From Scleromatobacter sp045810285 (lineage in GTDB: Bacteria > Pseudomonadota > Gammaproteobacteria > Burkholderiales > Burkholderiaceae_C), in contig JBJMWE010000080.1 of assembly GCA_045810285.1 (NCBI GenBank), forward strand, positions 1 to 38,821: 38,821 bases of DNA, read 5' to 3'. Position numbers and translations under genes: made by a program. The notes under the pieces are model-generated. The model was given only the letters and a program-made list of their open reading frames with translations, ran no database searches and had not been told where the DNA came from. Positions 23,367 through 31,387 of the stretch are shown here, one piece after another. Every line of letters begins with the position of its first letter. The first letter of the stretch is position 1.

Positions 23367-24854
23367 TCAGGGGGTGCGCGGCGTCAGGTCGCGGGTCTGG
23401 CGATAGAGCGCGCGGAAGCGTTCGAGTCGGGCCTGCAGCGCGGGGCGGCGTGCGGCGCGGGGCTGGAAGAGGGCGCGCGGCGCGGGCGGGCGGCAGACGT
23501 CGGGCTCGTCGCGGCCCAGCGCGAGCCACGCCAGTCGGCCGGCGCCCATTGCGCCGCCGGCCTCGGCGCCTTCGACGGTCTGCAGTTCGACGTCGAGCAC
23601 GTCGGCAAGCAGCTGCGCCCAGTGCGCGCTGCGGGCGCCGCCGCCCACCAGCGCGAGGCGGCCGACGGCGGTGCCGGCGTCGCGCAGGGCCTGCAGGCCG
23701 TCGGCCAGGCCGAAGGCGACGCCCTCGATCACCGCGTGGCCCAGGCGCGCGGCGTCGGTCTCGTTGTCCATGCCGAAGAAGACGCCGGAGGCGTGCGGAT
23801 CGTCGTGCGGCGTGCGTTCGCCGGACAGGTAGGGCAGGAACAGCGGGGCGCGGTCGCGCTGGTCGTCGGTCAGGCCCTCGACGCGTTCGAGCAGCGCGGC
23901 CTCGCTCGCGCTGCCGGTGAGTCGCGTCACCCACTGCAGGCAGCTCGCGGCCGACAGCATCACGCTCATCTGGTGCCAGCGTCCGGGCAGCGCGTGGCAG
24001 AACGCGTGCACGGCCGACGCCGGGTTGGGGCGGTAGCGGTCGGTGACGACGAACAGCACGCCGCTGGTGCCCAGCGACAGGAAGCCTTCGCCCGGCTGCA
24101 CCGCGCCGATGCCCACCGCGCTGGCCGCGTTGTCGCCGCCGCCGCCGGCCACCGGCAGGCCCTCGGGCAGGCCAAGGGCGAGCGCGGCGTCGGGCTTCAG
24201 GTGGCCGGCGACGTCGGAGCCTTCGACCAGCGCCGGCATCTGCGCGGCCGTCATGCCGGACGCGGCGAGGAGCTCCGGCGACCACGCCCGGCGGCCGACG
24301 TCCATCCACAGCGTGCCGGCGGCGTCGGACATGTCGCTGAACGCCGCGGCCGTGAGCCTCCAGCGCAGCCAGTCCTTGGGCAGCAGCACGCGTTCGACGC
24401 GGCGGAAGATCTCGGGTTCGTGCTCGGCCACCCACAGCAGCTTGGGCGCCGTGAATCCCGGCATCGCGAGGTTGCCGGCGATCAGCGGCAGCGAAGGCAG
24501 GCGGCGCACGAGTTCCTCGCACTGCGCGGCGCTGCGCGTGTCGTTCCACAGGATCGCGGGACGCAGCACCTCTCCATTGCCGTCCAGCAGCACGGCGCCG
24601 TGCATCTGGCCCGACAGCCCGATCGCGCGCACGGCGGCCCAGCCCTGCGGGTGGCTCTCGCGCAGCGTGCGCGCCGCCGCCAGCAGCGCCTGCCACCAGT
24701 CGCGCGGCGCCTGCTCGGCCCAGTGCGGGTGCGGGCGCGAGACCGTCAACGGCGCGCCGGCGCTGGCCAGGAGCGTGCCGCGCTCGTCCACCAGGGCGAG
24801 CTTGAGCTCCGACGTGCCGAGGTCGATGCCGAGGGTGGTGGCGTCGATGTTCAT
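23367..24854 (-). CDS. xylB: Xylulokinase
   Basis: A 495-residue FGGY-family kinase that phosphorylates D-xylulose to xylulose-5-phosphate for the pentose phosphate pathway. The N-terminal phosphate motif is GIDLGTSELKLAL at 9-21, the substrate segment SGQMHG is at 81-86 and the catalytic base is Asp241 in GGGGDNAAS. A C-terminal ATPase motif LVGGGARSAHW is also visible. The start overlaps the xylG stop by four bases (ATGA), so translation is coupled. FGGY kinases are hard to tell apart by sequence; neighbouring xylA makes xylulose the obvious substrate. Confidence 0.94.
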   Translation of the reverse strand: MNIDATTLGIDLGTSELKLALVDERGTLLASAGAPLTVSRPHPHWAEQAPRDWWQALLAAARTLRESHPQGWAAVRAIGLSGQMHGAVLLDGNGEVLRPAILWNDTRSAAQCEELVRRLPSLPLIAGNLAMPGFTAPKLLWVAEHEPEIFRRVERVLLPKDWLRWRLTAAAFSDMSDAAGTLWMDVGRRAWSPELLAASGMTAAQMPALVEGSDVAGHLKPDAALALGLPEGLPVAGGGGDNAASAVGIGAVQPGEGFLSLGTSGVLFVVTDRYRPNPASAVHAFCHALPGRWHQMSVMLSAASCLQWVTRLTGSASEAALLERVEGLTDDQRDRAPLFLPYLSGERTPHDDPHASGVFFGMDNETDAARLGHAVIEGVAFGLADGLQALRDAGTAVGRLALVGGGARSAHWAQLLADVLDVELQTVEGAEAGGAMGAGRLAWLALGRDEPDVCRPPAPRALFQPRAARRPALQARLERFRALYRQTRDLTPRTP

Positions 24855-25645
24855 GATCCGGCCTCCGCGGTGAGCATCCGGTGCTGCTGCGCCACGCGCG
24901 TCACCGGCTTGCCGCCGATGATCATGCCCAGCACCTCGTCCTCCGTGAGGTCGGCGGTGCGGTAGGTGCCGATCACGCGGCCGTTCTTCATCACGGCCAG
25001 GCGGTCGGACAGCGCGAAGACGTCGGGCATGTCGTGCGAGATGAGGAAGACGCCGACGCCGCGCGCCTTCAGCCGGCGCACCAGGTCGTGCACCTTGCGC
25101 GTCTCCTCGGGCCCGAGCGCGGCGCACGGTTCGTCCATCACGAGGATGCGCGCCTTGAAGTACAGGGCGCGCGAGATCGCGACCACCTGGCGCTGGCCGC
25201 CCGAGAGCGAGCGCACCGGCTCGCGGATGTTGCGGAAGTTCGGGTTCAGCTGCGCGAAGACGTCGCGCGCCGCGGCCTCCATCGCGTAGTCGTCCATCGT
25301 GTTCCAGCGCGTCATCAGCTCGCGGCCGAGGAACAGGTTGGCGACGGCGTCCAGGTTGTCGGCCAGCGCCAGCGTCTGGTGGATCGTCTCGATGCCGAGC
25401 GCCTGCGAATCGCCCGGGTTGGCGATGTGCGCGAGCTCGCCGGCCACGCGGATCTCGCCGCGGTCGATCGGGTACGCGCCCGCCAGCATCTTCATCAGCG
25501 TGGACTTGCCCGCGCCGTTGTGGCCCAGCACGGCGACGACCTCGCCGGCGTCGAGCGCCAGGTCGACGTCGCTGACGGCGTGCACGCCGCCGAAGGCCTT
25601 GTGCAGGCCGCGGAATTCGACCAGGGGTGCCGTCATGTCGCTCAT
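24851..25645 (-). CDS. xylG: D-xylose ABC transporter ATPase, single-domain
   Basis: A 264-residue ABC ATPase energising xylose import. Walker A GHNGAGKS is at 41-48, signature LSGGQ at 147-151, Walker B ILVMDEP at 167-173 and the switch His204 in SHD. Canonical XylG of E. coli is about 510 residues with two fused ABC domains; this one has a single domain like FrcA of rhizobia, so it probably works as a homodimer. Note DEPCAALG where DEPTAALG is usual. ATG 25645 has AAGGG upstream. It sits 58 bases behind xylH and overlaps xylB. Confidence 0.88.
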   Translation of the reverse strand: MSDMTAPLVEFRGLHKAFGGVHAVSDVDLALDAGEVVAVLGHNGAGKSTLMKMLAGAYPIDRGEIRVAGELAHIANPGDSQALGIETIHQTLALADNLDAVANLFLGRELMTRWNTMDDYAMEAAARDVFAQLNPNFRNIREPVRSLSGGQRQVVAISRALYFKARILVMDEPCAALGPEETRKVHDLVRRLKARGVGVFLISHDMPDVFALSDRLAVMKNGRVIGTYRTADLTEDEVLGMIIGGKPVTRVAQQHRMLTAEAGS

Positions 25646-25703
25646 TGGACTACCCTTCGCCTGTCGGCTGCGGAGCGAGCGCCTTCGGGCGGCCGGGCGG
25701 CGC

Positions 25704-26882
25704 TCATGCGAGTCGCTCCCCGGTCCACCGGCGGTACAGCACGTCGAACGCCACCGCCACGATCAGCACCTGGCCGATGATGATCATGCGCTGGCCGATG
25801 CCCACGTCCATCAGCAAGAGGCCGCTGTCGAGGAACTGGATGATGAGCGCGCCCAGCACCGAGCCCAGCACGGTGCCGCTGCCGCCCGACAGGCTCACGC
25901 CGCCGATGACGGCCGCGGCGATGACGTACAGCTCCATGCCGGTGCCCATCGAGTTGGTGCCTGCATTCAGGCGCGAGACGGCGACGATCGCCGCGATCGT
26001 GATCGTCACCGACAGCAGCAGGAACAGCTGCAGCGTGACCCGGCGCACCGGGATGCCCACCAGCCGCGCGGCCTCGGGGTTGCCGCCGATCGCGTAGACG
26101 TAGCGCCCGAAGCGCGTGCGCCGCACGATGAACGCCACCACGATGACGACCGCGCCCCAGATGACGACCGGTGCCGGCACGCCCTGGCCCTGCGGCTTGC
26201 CGGGCAGTTGGTAGGCGCACATCGCGGCGGTGAAGGCCGCCAGCAGCACCAGCAGGCCGGCGGTGAACGCGACGTCGGCCGCGAGCGGGCGCAGCGGGAA
26301 GCCGTGGCGCGTCTTCGCGCGCCGTGACGCCGCGATCCGCCAGCACAGGAGCAGCGCGAGCACGGCGGCGAGCGTCCAGCTCCCCGCGATGCCGAGTGCG
26401 CCGTCGAGGCCGCCGCCGAACCACAGGAAGACCGGGTCGGTGATCGGCTGCGTCTTGCCGTTGGCCACGATGAAGGCCGCGCCGCGGAACGACATCAGGC
26501 CGCCCAGCGTCACGACGAACGACGGCACGCCCAGGTAGGCGGTCAGGCCGCCCTGGTAGGCGCCCACCAGCAGCGCCGCGGCGAGCCCGGCCAGGCAGGC
26601 CCACGTCCAGCTCCAGCCGGCGGTGTATTGCAGGTAGGCGACGAGCACGCCGACGAAGCCGACCACCGAACCGACGGACAGGTCGATGTGGCGCGCGACG
26701 ATCACCAGCGAGATCGCGGTGGCGACGATGCCCACCACCGCCGTCTGCTGCGCGATGTTGTAGAGATTCTCCGGCGTCAGGAAGTTGCCGGTGAGCACGT
26801 GGAAGGTGGCGGCCATGACCGCGAGCACGACGGCCATCAGGCCGAGCCGCAGGTCGAGCGCGCTGAGCTGGAGCGATTCCAT
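25704..26882 (-). CDS. xylH: D-xylose ABC transporter permease
   Basis: A 392-residue inner-membrane permease of the BPD_transp_2/RbsC family. Eight to ten hydrophobic helices are visible, with the family motifs HIDLSVGSVVGF at about 65-76 and the C-terminal GGVSLSGGSGTVLGSVLGALI. The extra hydrophobic block in the middle (about 190-235) is typical of XylH as opposed to RbsC. I chose ATG 26882 because it gives the normal N-terminus (MESLQLSALDLRLGLM); the frame is open far upstream but antisense to xylR. It follows xylF across a strong hairpin. Confidence 0.92.
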   Translation of the reverse strand: MESLQLSALDLRLGLMAVVLAVMAATFHVLTGNFLTPENLYNIAQQTAVVGIVATAISLVIVARHIDLSVGSVVGFVGVLVAYLQYTAGWSWTWACLAGLAAALLVGAYQGGLTAYLGVPSFVVTLGGLMSFRGAAFIVANGKTQPITDPVFLWFGGGLDGALGIAGSWTLAAVLALLLCWRIAASRRAKTRHGFPLRPLAADVAFTAGLLVLLAAFTAAMCAYQLPGKPQGQGVPAPVVIWGAVVIVVAFIVRRTRFGRYVYAIGGNPEAARLVGIPVRRVTLQLFLLLSVTITIAAIVAVSRLNAGTNSMGTGMELYVIAAAVIGGVSLSGGSGTVLGSVLGALIIQFLDSGLLLMDVGIGQRMIIIGQVLIVAVAFDVLYRRWTGERLA

Positions 26883-26899
26883 TTGGGGGGATCCTGCGC

Positions 26900-26934
26900 C
26901 GCCGTCCCGCGCGCGTCGCGCGCGCGGGACGGCG
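26900..26934 (-). promoter_or_regulatory. Strong intercistronic hairpin between xylF and xylH
   Basis: A perfect 16-pair stem (26900-26915 with 26919-26934) and a three-base loop fill most of the 59-base gap, with no following T-run. Such structures protect the binding-protein mRNA from decay or partly stop transcription, giving excess XylF over the membrane subunits. Confidence 0.7.
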
Positions 26935-26941
26935 CGCGTCT

Positions 26942-27964
26942 TCACTTGCAGGCCGAGGGCGCCTTGGCCGCGTCGACGCCGCGGCACAGGTTGTCCTTGG
27001 TGATCCAGCCGGCCTTGACGACGGTGTCGAGGTTGGCCCGGGTGATCGCCACCGGCTTGAGGAACTTGGAATCCAGCGTCACCTTGTGCTCGCCGCCCGT
27101 CCACTTCTTCGAGCCGGGCACCGGCTTGCCGCCGGCGAGGTCGACCGCCGCGTCGGCGGCTTCGCGCCCGAGGTCGCGCGCGTCCTTCCACACCGACACC
27201 GTCTGGGTGCCGAGCGCCACGCGGTTGAGCGCGGCCTGGTCGCCGTCCTGGCCGGACACCGGCACGCCCGAGATGCCGCGTGCCGACAGCGCCGCCACCA
27301 CGCCGCCGGCGGTGCCGTCGTTGGAGGCCACCACGGCATCGACCTTGTTGCCGTTGCGCGTGAGGATCTGCTCCATGTTCTTCTGCGCCACCTCCGGCTT
27401 CCAGCCTTCCGTGTACTCCTCGCCGACGATCTTGATCGCGCCCGACTTGATCGCCGGGGCCAGCACCTCCTGCTGGCCGGCCCGCAGGAAATCGGCGTTG
27501 GGATCGGTGGGCGAGCCCTTGATCATCACGTAGTTGCCCGTGGGCTTGACGGAGAACACGGCGCGCGCCTGCATGCGGCCCACTTCCTGGTTGTCGAAGG
27601 TGATGTAGAAGACGCCCGGCTGGTCGATCAGGCGGTCGTAGGCCACCACGGGGATGTTGCGCTGCTTGGCCTTCGCGAGGGCGGGGACGATGGCGTCCTT
27701 GTCCATCGCCAGGATGACCAGCGCCTTGGCGCCCTTGGCGATCAGGCCGTCGACGTCGGCTAGCTGCTTCTCGGGCGAGCCGCCCGCGTCGGCGCTGACG
27801 TAGGTGGCGCCGCGCTTGGCCAGCTCGGCCTTGATGGCGGCCTCGTCGGTCTTCCAGCGTTCTTCCTGGAAGTTGGACCAGCTCACGCCGACCACCAGCT
27901 GGGCGTGGGCCGCGGCGGCGCTCGCAAGGAGCCCGGCGGTCAAGAGTGCGTGCTTGAAGTTCAT
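26942..27964 (-). CDS. xylF: D-xylose-binding periplasmic protein
   Basis: A 340-residue periplasmic binding protein (Peripla_BP_4) that delivers D-xylose to XylH-XylG. The 21-residue signal peptide ends AHA|QL. The mature N-terminus (VVGVSWSNFQEERWKTDE) and the later stretches PVVAYDRLIDQPG and SGQDGDQAALNR are characteristic of XylF. GGAGA precedes ATG 27964. It is the first gene of the leftward operon, next to a divergent ROK repressor with an inverted-repeat operator between the two start codons. Confidence 0.94.
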   Translation of the reverse strand: MNFKHALLTAGLLASAAAAHAQLVVGVSWSNFQEERWKTDEAAIKAELAKRGATYVSADAGGSPEKQLADVDGLIAKGAKALVILAMDKDAIVPALAKAKQRNIPVVAYDRLIDQPGVFYITFDNQEVGRMQARAVFSVKPTGNYVMIKGSPTDPNADFLRAGQQEVLAPAIKSGAIKIVGEEYTEGWKPEVAQKNMEQILTRNGNKVDAVVASNDGTAGGVVAALSARGISGVPVSGQDGDQAALNRVALGTQTVSVWKDARDLGREAADAAVDLAGGKPVPGSKKWTGGEHKVTLDSKFLKPVAITRANLDTVVKAGWITKDNLCRGVDAAKAPSACK

Positions 27965-28027
27965 GGCTTGTCTCCGGTTGTTGTCGTGCGTCGTCTCGCC
28001 CCTGATGGCTGAGCGCGGGGCGAAGAT

Positions 28028-28054
28028 TAATTCGTTCGACGGTCAAACGAATTA
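28028..28054. promoter_or_regulatory. ROK/XylR-type operator
   Basis: TAATTCGTT and AACGAATTA form perfect 9-base arms around a 9-base centre. The arms and inner TTCG/CAAACGAA resemble operators of ROK repressors such as XylR. It lies 64 bases upstream of xylF and 113 upstream of xylR, so it can serve both divergent promoters. Confidence 0.75.
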
Positions 28055-28166
28055 CTCGCTTTCCCCAATGCGGCGTCCTTCCGGGGCGCCTAGCCTGCCG
28101 GAAAGCTCCCGCCGATCGGCACCCGCGCCGCCCGGGGACAATGCGCGAGACCATGGAGACCCGCCG

Positions 28167-29396
28167 ATGACCCGTCCCCCGATCACGGGCGACCAGACCT
28201 ACGTCAAGTCGATCAACCGCAACGTGCTGCTGCGCCTGCTGCTCGACGAGCCGGGCCTCTCGCGGGCGGCGCTGGCCGAGCGCAGCGGGCTGACGAAGTC
28301 CACCGTGAGCCTGCTGGCCAAGGAGCTGCTGGACGACGGCTGGCTGGCCGAGGACAGCGTGGCCGTCACCGGCTCGCTGGGCCGCCGGCCGACGCCGCTG
28401 CGCATCGCCGGCCGCGGCCTGGTGCTGATCGGCGCCGAGCTGGGCACCGATTCCATCCGCGTGGTGGCCACGTCGCTGCACGGCGAGGTGCTGCAGGCGC
28501 AGGCGGTGCCGCTGCGCGACCGCTCGCCCGACATCGCCTGCCACCAGCTGGTGGAGCTGGTGACGGCCGAGTCCGCGCGCGTGACGCGCACGGGCGTGCG
28601 CCTGCTGGGCATCGGGGTCGGCCTGCCTGGCGCGGTGGATGCGGCGCACGGCGTCATCCAGTTCGCGCCCAACCTCGGCTGGCACGACGTGGAGGTAGGC
28701 CAGCGGCTGGCGCGCGAGCTGGTGGCCGGCGGCCTCGCGCACGTGCCCGTCTACTGCCACAACGAGGCCGACCTGGCCGCCATCGGCGAGACGGCCTTCG
28801 GTAGCCGGCCGATCGACGACCCGCTGGTCTACGTCAGCTGCGCGGTGGGCGTGGGCGCCGGCATCGTCCTGAAAGGCGAACTGTTCACCGGCGCCACCGG
28901 CGCGGCCGGCGAGATCGGCCACACCATCCTGCACGTGGACGGCCTGGCGTGCACGTGCGGGCGCCGCGGCTGCGTCGAGGCCTACGTCGGCCTCAAGGCG
29001 GTGGCGCACGCCGCCGGCCAGCTCAAGGGCGGCGAGGTCGACCGCGCGGGCCTGGCCGCCGATCTCGCGAACCCGCGCGCCTCGCGGGCGCGCAAGGCCT
29101 TCGCCGCCGCGGGCGACGCCCTCGGCGTGCTGCTGCAGAACGCCTGGACGACCTTCAACCCCAGGGCCATCGTGCTGGGCGGCGAGGCGGTGACCCTCGG
29201 CGGCGCGCAGTTCCTCGACGCCGCCGCCGCGCGGCTGGCCCGCTTCGGCCGCGACGCGGGCGTCGCGCCGCCGCAGGTGCGTGTCGCGAAGTACGGCGAC
29301 CTGGCCGTGGCCGTCGGCGGCGCCGCCTTCGCGCTGAACGCGCTGCTGCGGCCGGTGGGGCACGACCGCGGGGCGTTGCGGGTCAATCCGGACTGA
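28167..29396 (+). CDS. xylR: ROK-family xylose repressor
   Basis: A 409-residue repressor. The N-terminal winged helix-turn-helix covers about 15-75 (LSRAALAERSGLTKSTVSLL as recognition region). The ROK sugar-binding domain follows, with GIGVGLPGAVD (148-158) and the zinc motif CxCGxxGCxE (Cys262, Cys264, Cys269) after His252. ATG 28167 has GGAGA upstream and is the only start giving a normal N-terminus. The gene diverges from xylF with a ROK-type operator between them, the standard layout of a substrate-released, self-regulating repressor. The xylose-sensing assignment rests on this neighbourhood. Confidence 0.88.
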   Translation: MTRPPITGDQTYVKSINRNVLLRLLLDEPGLSRAALAERSGLTKSTVSLLAKELLDDGWLAEDSVAVTGSLGRRPTPLRIAGRGLVLIGAELGTDSIRVVATSLHGEVLQAQAVPLRDRSPDIACHQLVELVTAESARVTRTGVRLLGIGVGLPGAVDAAHGVIQFAPNLGWHDVEVGQRLARELVAGGLAHVPVYCHNEADLAAIGETAFGSRPIDDPLVYVSCAVGVGAGIVLKGELFTGATGAAGEIGHTILHVDGLACTCGRRGCVEAYVGLKAVAHAAGQLKGGEVDRAGLAADLANPRASRARKAFAAAGDALGVLLQNAWTTFNPRAIVLGGEAVTLGGAQFLDAAAARLARFGRDAGVAPPQVRVAKYGDLAVAVGGAAFALNALLRPVGHDRGALRVNPD

Positions 29397-29464
29397 ACGG
29401 CGCCTGGACCCGGCGCCGGGCGAGCGTCTTGCCGGCAATGGCGCCGCTGTTCGAGGAGAACGCC

Positions 29465-29836
29465 ATGCCCCTGACCGGACGCTGCCACTGCGGCCGCAAC
29501 GCCTTCGAGATCGACGCCGGATTGCCTGCCGCCTTGACGCGATGCACCTGCAGCTTCTGCTCCAAGCGCGGTCATCTCTACGCGTACTACCCGCCGGACA
29601 AGTTCAAGGCGACCCAGGCCGACAGCGACGGCATCTACCGCTGGCATTCGCGCCTGGTCGCCAACCACTTCTGCAGCGCCTGCGGTTGTGACCTCTACGC
29701 CGACAGCCCCGAGTTCCAGCCCGACGGGAAGTGGGACGGCCGGACGCGCCGGATCTGCGTCAACGCGCGCCTGCTCGACGATTTCGAGGCGGCCGACTGG
29801 CCGGTGACGGTCATCGACGGCAAGCATCTCTGGTGA
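29465..29836 (+). CDS. GFA-family (CENP-V/Gfa) zinc-binding protein
   Basis: A 123-residue protein of the Gfa-like beta-tent fold. Zinc cysteines are visible as CHC (Cys7, Cys9), CTCSFC (Cys27, Cys29, Cys32) and CSACGC (Cys70, Cys73, Cys75). The family was named for glutathione-dependent formaldehyde activation, but most members are of unknown function. GAGGAG precedes ATG 29465. It lies 68 bases after xylR in the same direction with no functional link evident. Confidence 0.85.
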   Translation: MPLTGRCHCGRNAFEIDAGLPAALTRCTCSFCSKRGHLYAYYPPDKFKATQADSDGIYRWHSRLVANHFCSACGCDLYADSPEFQPDGKWDGRTRRICVNARLLDDFEAADWPVTVIDGKHLW

Positions 29837-29902
29837 GGGGCGTCCGCGCCGTTCGCCGGCGTGCGTCCGCCACCGTCGAAGACGGCTGCGGGGCCGCGGC
29901 GC

Positions 29903-30790
29903 TCAGGCCGCCGCCTGCGCACGCATCCGTCGCATCCACAGGAAGCCGTCCGCGCTGTAGATCGCCAGCGCGGTCCAGATCAGGACGAAGCCGGCCAGGC
30001 GGGTCGGGTCCAGCGGTTCGCCGAACCAGGCGACGCCCAGCAGGAACTGGATCGTCGGCGACACGTATTGCAGCGTTCCGAGCGTGGCCAGCGTGATGCG
30101 GCGCGCGCCGCCGGCGAACAGCAGCAGCGGGATGGCCGTGATCGGCCCGGCGCACAGCAGCCAGCCGACGGTGGTGGCGTCCAGCCCCGCGAACAGGCCG
30201 GGCAGGCCGCCGGGCGACAGCAGTGCCAGCGCGACGAGCGCCACCGGCGCCAGCACGGCGGTCTCCAGCGCCAGGCCTTCCAGCGCGCCCAGCGGCGCGG
30301 TCTTGCGCAGCAGGCCATAGCTGCCGAACGACGCGGCCAGGCCCAGCGCGATCCACGGCGGGCGGCCCAGCGTCAGCGTCAGCCACAGCACCCCGCAGGC
30401 CGCGACGGCCACGGCGATCCACTGCAGGCGGCGCGGCCGTTCCTTCAACACCAGCGTGCCCAGCATCACGTTGACGAGCGGGGTGACGAAGTAGCCCAGG
30501 CTCGCCTCGACCACGTGGCCGTGGTTGACGGCCCAGACGTACAGCAGCCAGTTGCTGGTCAGCAGCAGCGCGCTGAGCGCGAACAGGCCGACCAGCCGCG
30601 GCTGGCGCACGACGCCCGGCACCCACTGCAGCCGGCGCATCGCCACCAGCAGCGCCCACACGAACACGAAGCACCACAGCGAGCGGTGCAGCACGATCTG
30701 GAACGCGTCGACGCGGCTCAGCGCATGGAAGTAGATCGGGAACAGGCCCCAGAGGATGTAGGCGAGGGCAGCTTGGACGAGACCGGGCAT
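29903..30790 (-). CDS. rarD: RarD-type EamA/DMT transporter
   Basis: A 295-residue inner-membrane protein with about ten hydrophobic helices in two EamA repeats. The N-terminus AALAYILWGLFPIYFHAL and the segment SNWLLYVWAVNHGHVVEASLGYF are diagnostic of RarD. RarD was linked to chloramphenicol sensitivity by name only; its transported substrate is not known. The C-terminus ends in a basic cluster (MRRMRAQ), cytoplasmic by the positive-inside rule. It is a single leftward gene with no strong ribosome site. Confidence 0.9.
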   Translation of the reverse strand: MPGLVQAALAYILWGLFPIYFHALSRVDAFQIVLHRSLWCFVFVWALLVAMRRLQWVPGVVRQPRLVGLFALSALLLTSNWLLYVWAVNHGHVVEASLGYFVTPLVNVMLGTLVLKERPRRLQWIAVAVAACGVLWLTLTLGRPPWIALGLAASFGSYGLLRKTAPLGALEGLALETAVLAPVALVALALLSPGGLPGLFAGLDATTVGWLLCAGPITAIPLLLFAGGARRITLATLGTLQYVSPTIQFLLGVAWFGEPLDPTRLAGFVLIWTALAIYSADGFLWMRRMRAQAAA

Positions 30791-30917
30791 GAGGCGCGAA
30801 CTGGCCGGAGGCGGGTCTCCGGGTGCGCGCCATTATCGGAGGCGGTCCGATGCCCGCGTTTCGGCCGCGGGCGAAGCGTCACGGGTCGGTCGCTGAACGC
30901 ACTCCGGCACGGCCCAG

Positions 30918-30947
30918 GTGGATCCTGCGACTGCACGCAGGATGACG
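30918..30947 (-). repeat. REP-like hairpin repeat, copy A
   Basis: TCCTGCG (30923-30929) and CGCAGGA (30936-30942) form a perfect 7-base stem with a six-base loop, flanked by GTGGA and TGACG. It is inverted relative to copy B. Confidence 0.7.
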
Positions 30948-30974
30948 TTTCTTGCGTGCCGGATGCGCCTCGCT

Positions 30975-31016
30975 CGGCCTGCCGGTGTCATGCCGCGGCC
31001 TGCCGGCGTCATGCCG
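30975..31016 (+). repeat. Tandem 21-base duplication
   Basis: Two units, 30975-30995 and 30996-31016, differ at one base (T or C at position 12). Each contains CGGCCTGCCGG and GTCATGCCG. The GTCAT core links it to the REP-like repeats around it. Confidence 0.7.
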
Positions 31017-31030
31017 CGGCCACGGCCAGC

Positions 31031-31078
31031 TGTCATCCTGCGTGGAGCTCGCCCGAGGTGTCATCGTGCGGGGAGCTC
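31031..31078 (+). repeat. Two partial REP-like copies
   Basis: TGTCATCCTGCG at 31031 and TGTCATCGTGCG at 31059 repeat the left half of the element, each followed by a GGAGCTC run instead of the right half. Confidence 0.5.
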
Positions 31079-31085
31079 CCCCAGC

Positions 31086-31115
31086 TGTCATCCTGCGCGA
31101 AGTCGCAGGATCCAC
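31086..31115 (+). repeat. REP-like hairpin repeat, copy B
   Basis: TCCTGCG (31091-31097) and CGCAGGA (31104-31110) around a six-base loop, within TGTCA...TCCAC. It is nearly identical to the reverse complement of copy A. Confidence 0.7.
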
Positions 31116-31140
31116 GTTGGCCAGGGAGCGGCAGAGCCCG

Positions 31141-31170
31141 GTGGATCTGTGACTGCGCGGAGGATGACAT
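31141..31170 (-). repeat. REP-like hairpin repeat, copy C (degenerate)
   Basis: GTGGATCTGTGACTGCGC then GGAGGATGACAT: the same 30-base frame as copy A with a few substitutions that weaken the stem. With copy B it makes a tail-to-tail pair like a REP doublet. Confidence 0.6.
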
Positions 31171-31338
31171 TTCAGCCGTGCCGGACGCGCTTCATGCGGC
31201 CTGCCGCGTCACGCCGCTGTCACGAACCGCGCCAAGACGTTTGCCGCGGAGTGCGCAGGAGTGCGCATTCCGGTCGTTGCTTTCGCACGATTTCCCCCTT
31301 CTGCGGGATTGTTGGCGAGGACCTGCGCACTGAAAAAT

Positions 31339-31387
31339 GGCTGTCATCAACGCACTTCATGATGGTCGGTGCGTTCGGGAGACAGCC
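31339..31387 (+). promoter_or_regulatory. Leader hairpin covering the ribosome site
   Basis: GGCTGTC (31339-31345) pairs with GACAGCC (31381-31387), directly against the ATG, and AACGCAC (31349-31355) pairs with GTGCGTT (31369-31375). The Shine-Dalgarno GGGAGA (31377-31382) lies in the structure, so it could limit translation. Confidence 0.5.

Larger units (their letters stand above)
30791..31387. other. Repeat-rich intergenic region
   Basis: About 600 bases between the diverging rarD and small membrane-protein genes. It holds three full and two partial copies of a 30-base REP-like hairpin, a 21-base tandem duplication, and a leader hairpin before the next gene, each listed separately. Open frames through the repeats are a by-product of the repeat sequence. 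Confidence 0.7.

Noticed and set aside
25704..29438. Minus-strand open frame of about 1240 codons joining xylH to sequence opposite xylF and xylR
   Set aside because: Only the last 392 codons (xylH) show a real protein; the rest is out of frame with xylF and antisense to xylR.
29837..29902. Terminator between the GFA-family gene and rarD
   Set aside because: Only a five-pair CCGTC-GAA-GACGG stem without a T-run is present; too weak to call.
30833..31152. Several overlapping frames in both directions in the repeat region, and the idea of a CRISPR array
   Set aside because: The frames arise from the REP-like repeats. Repeat copies alternate in orientation, vary in length and have no uniform spacers, unlike a CRISPR array.
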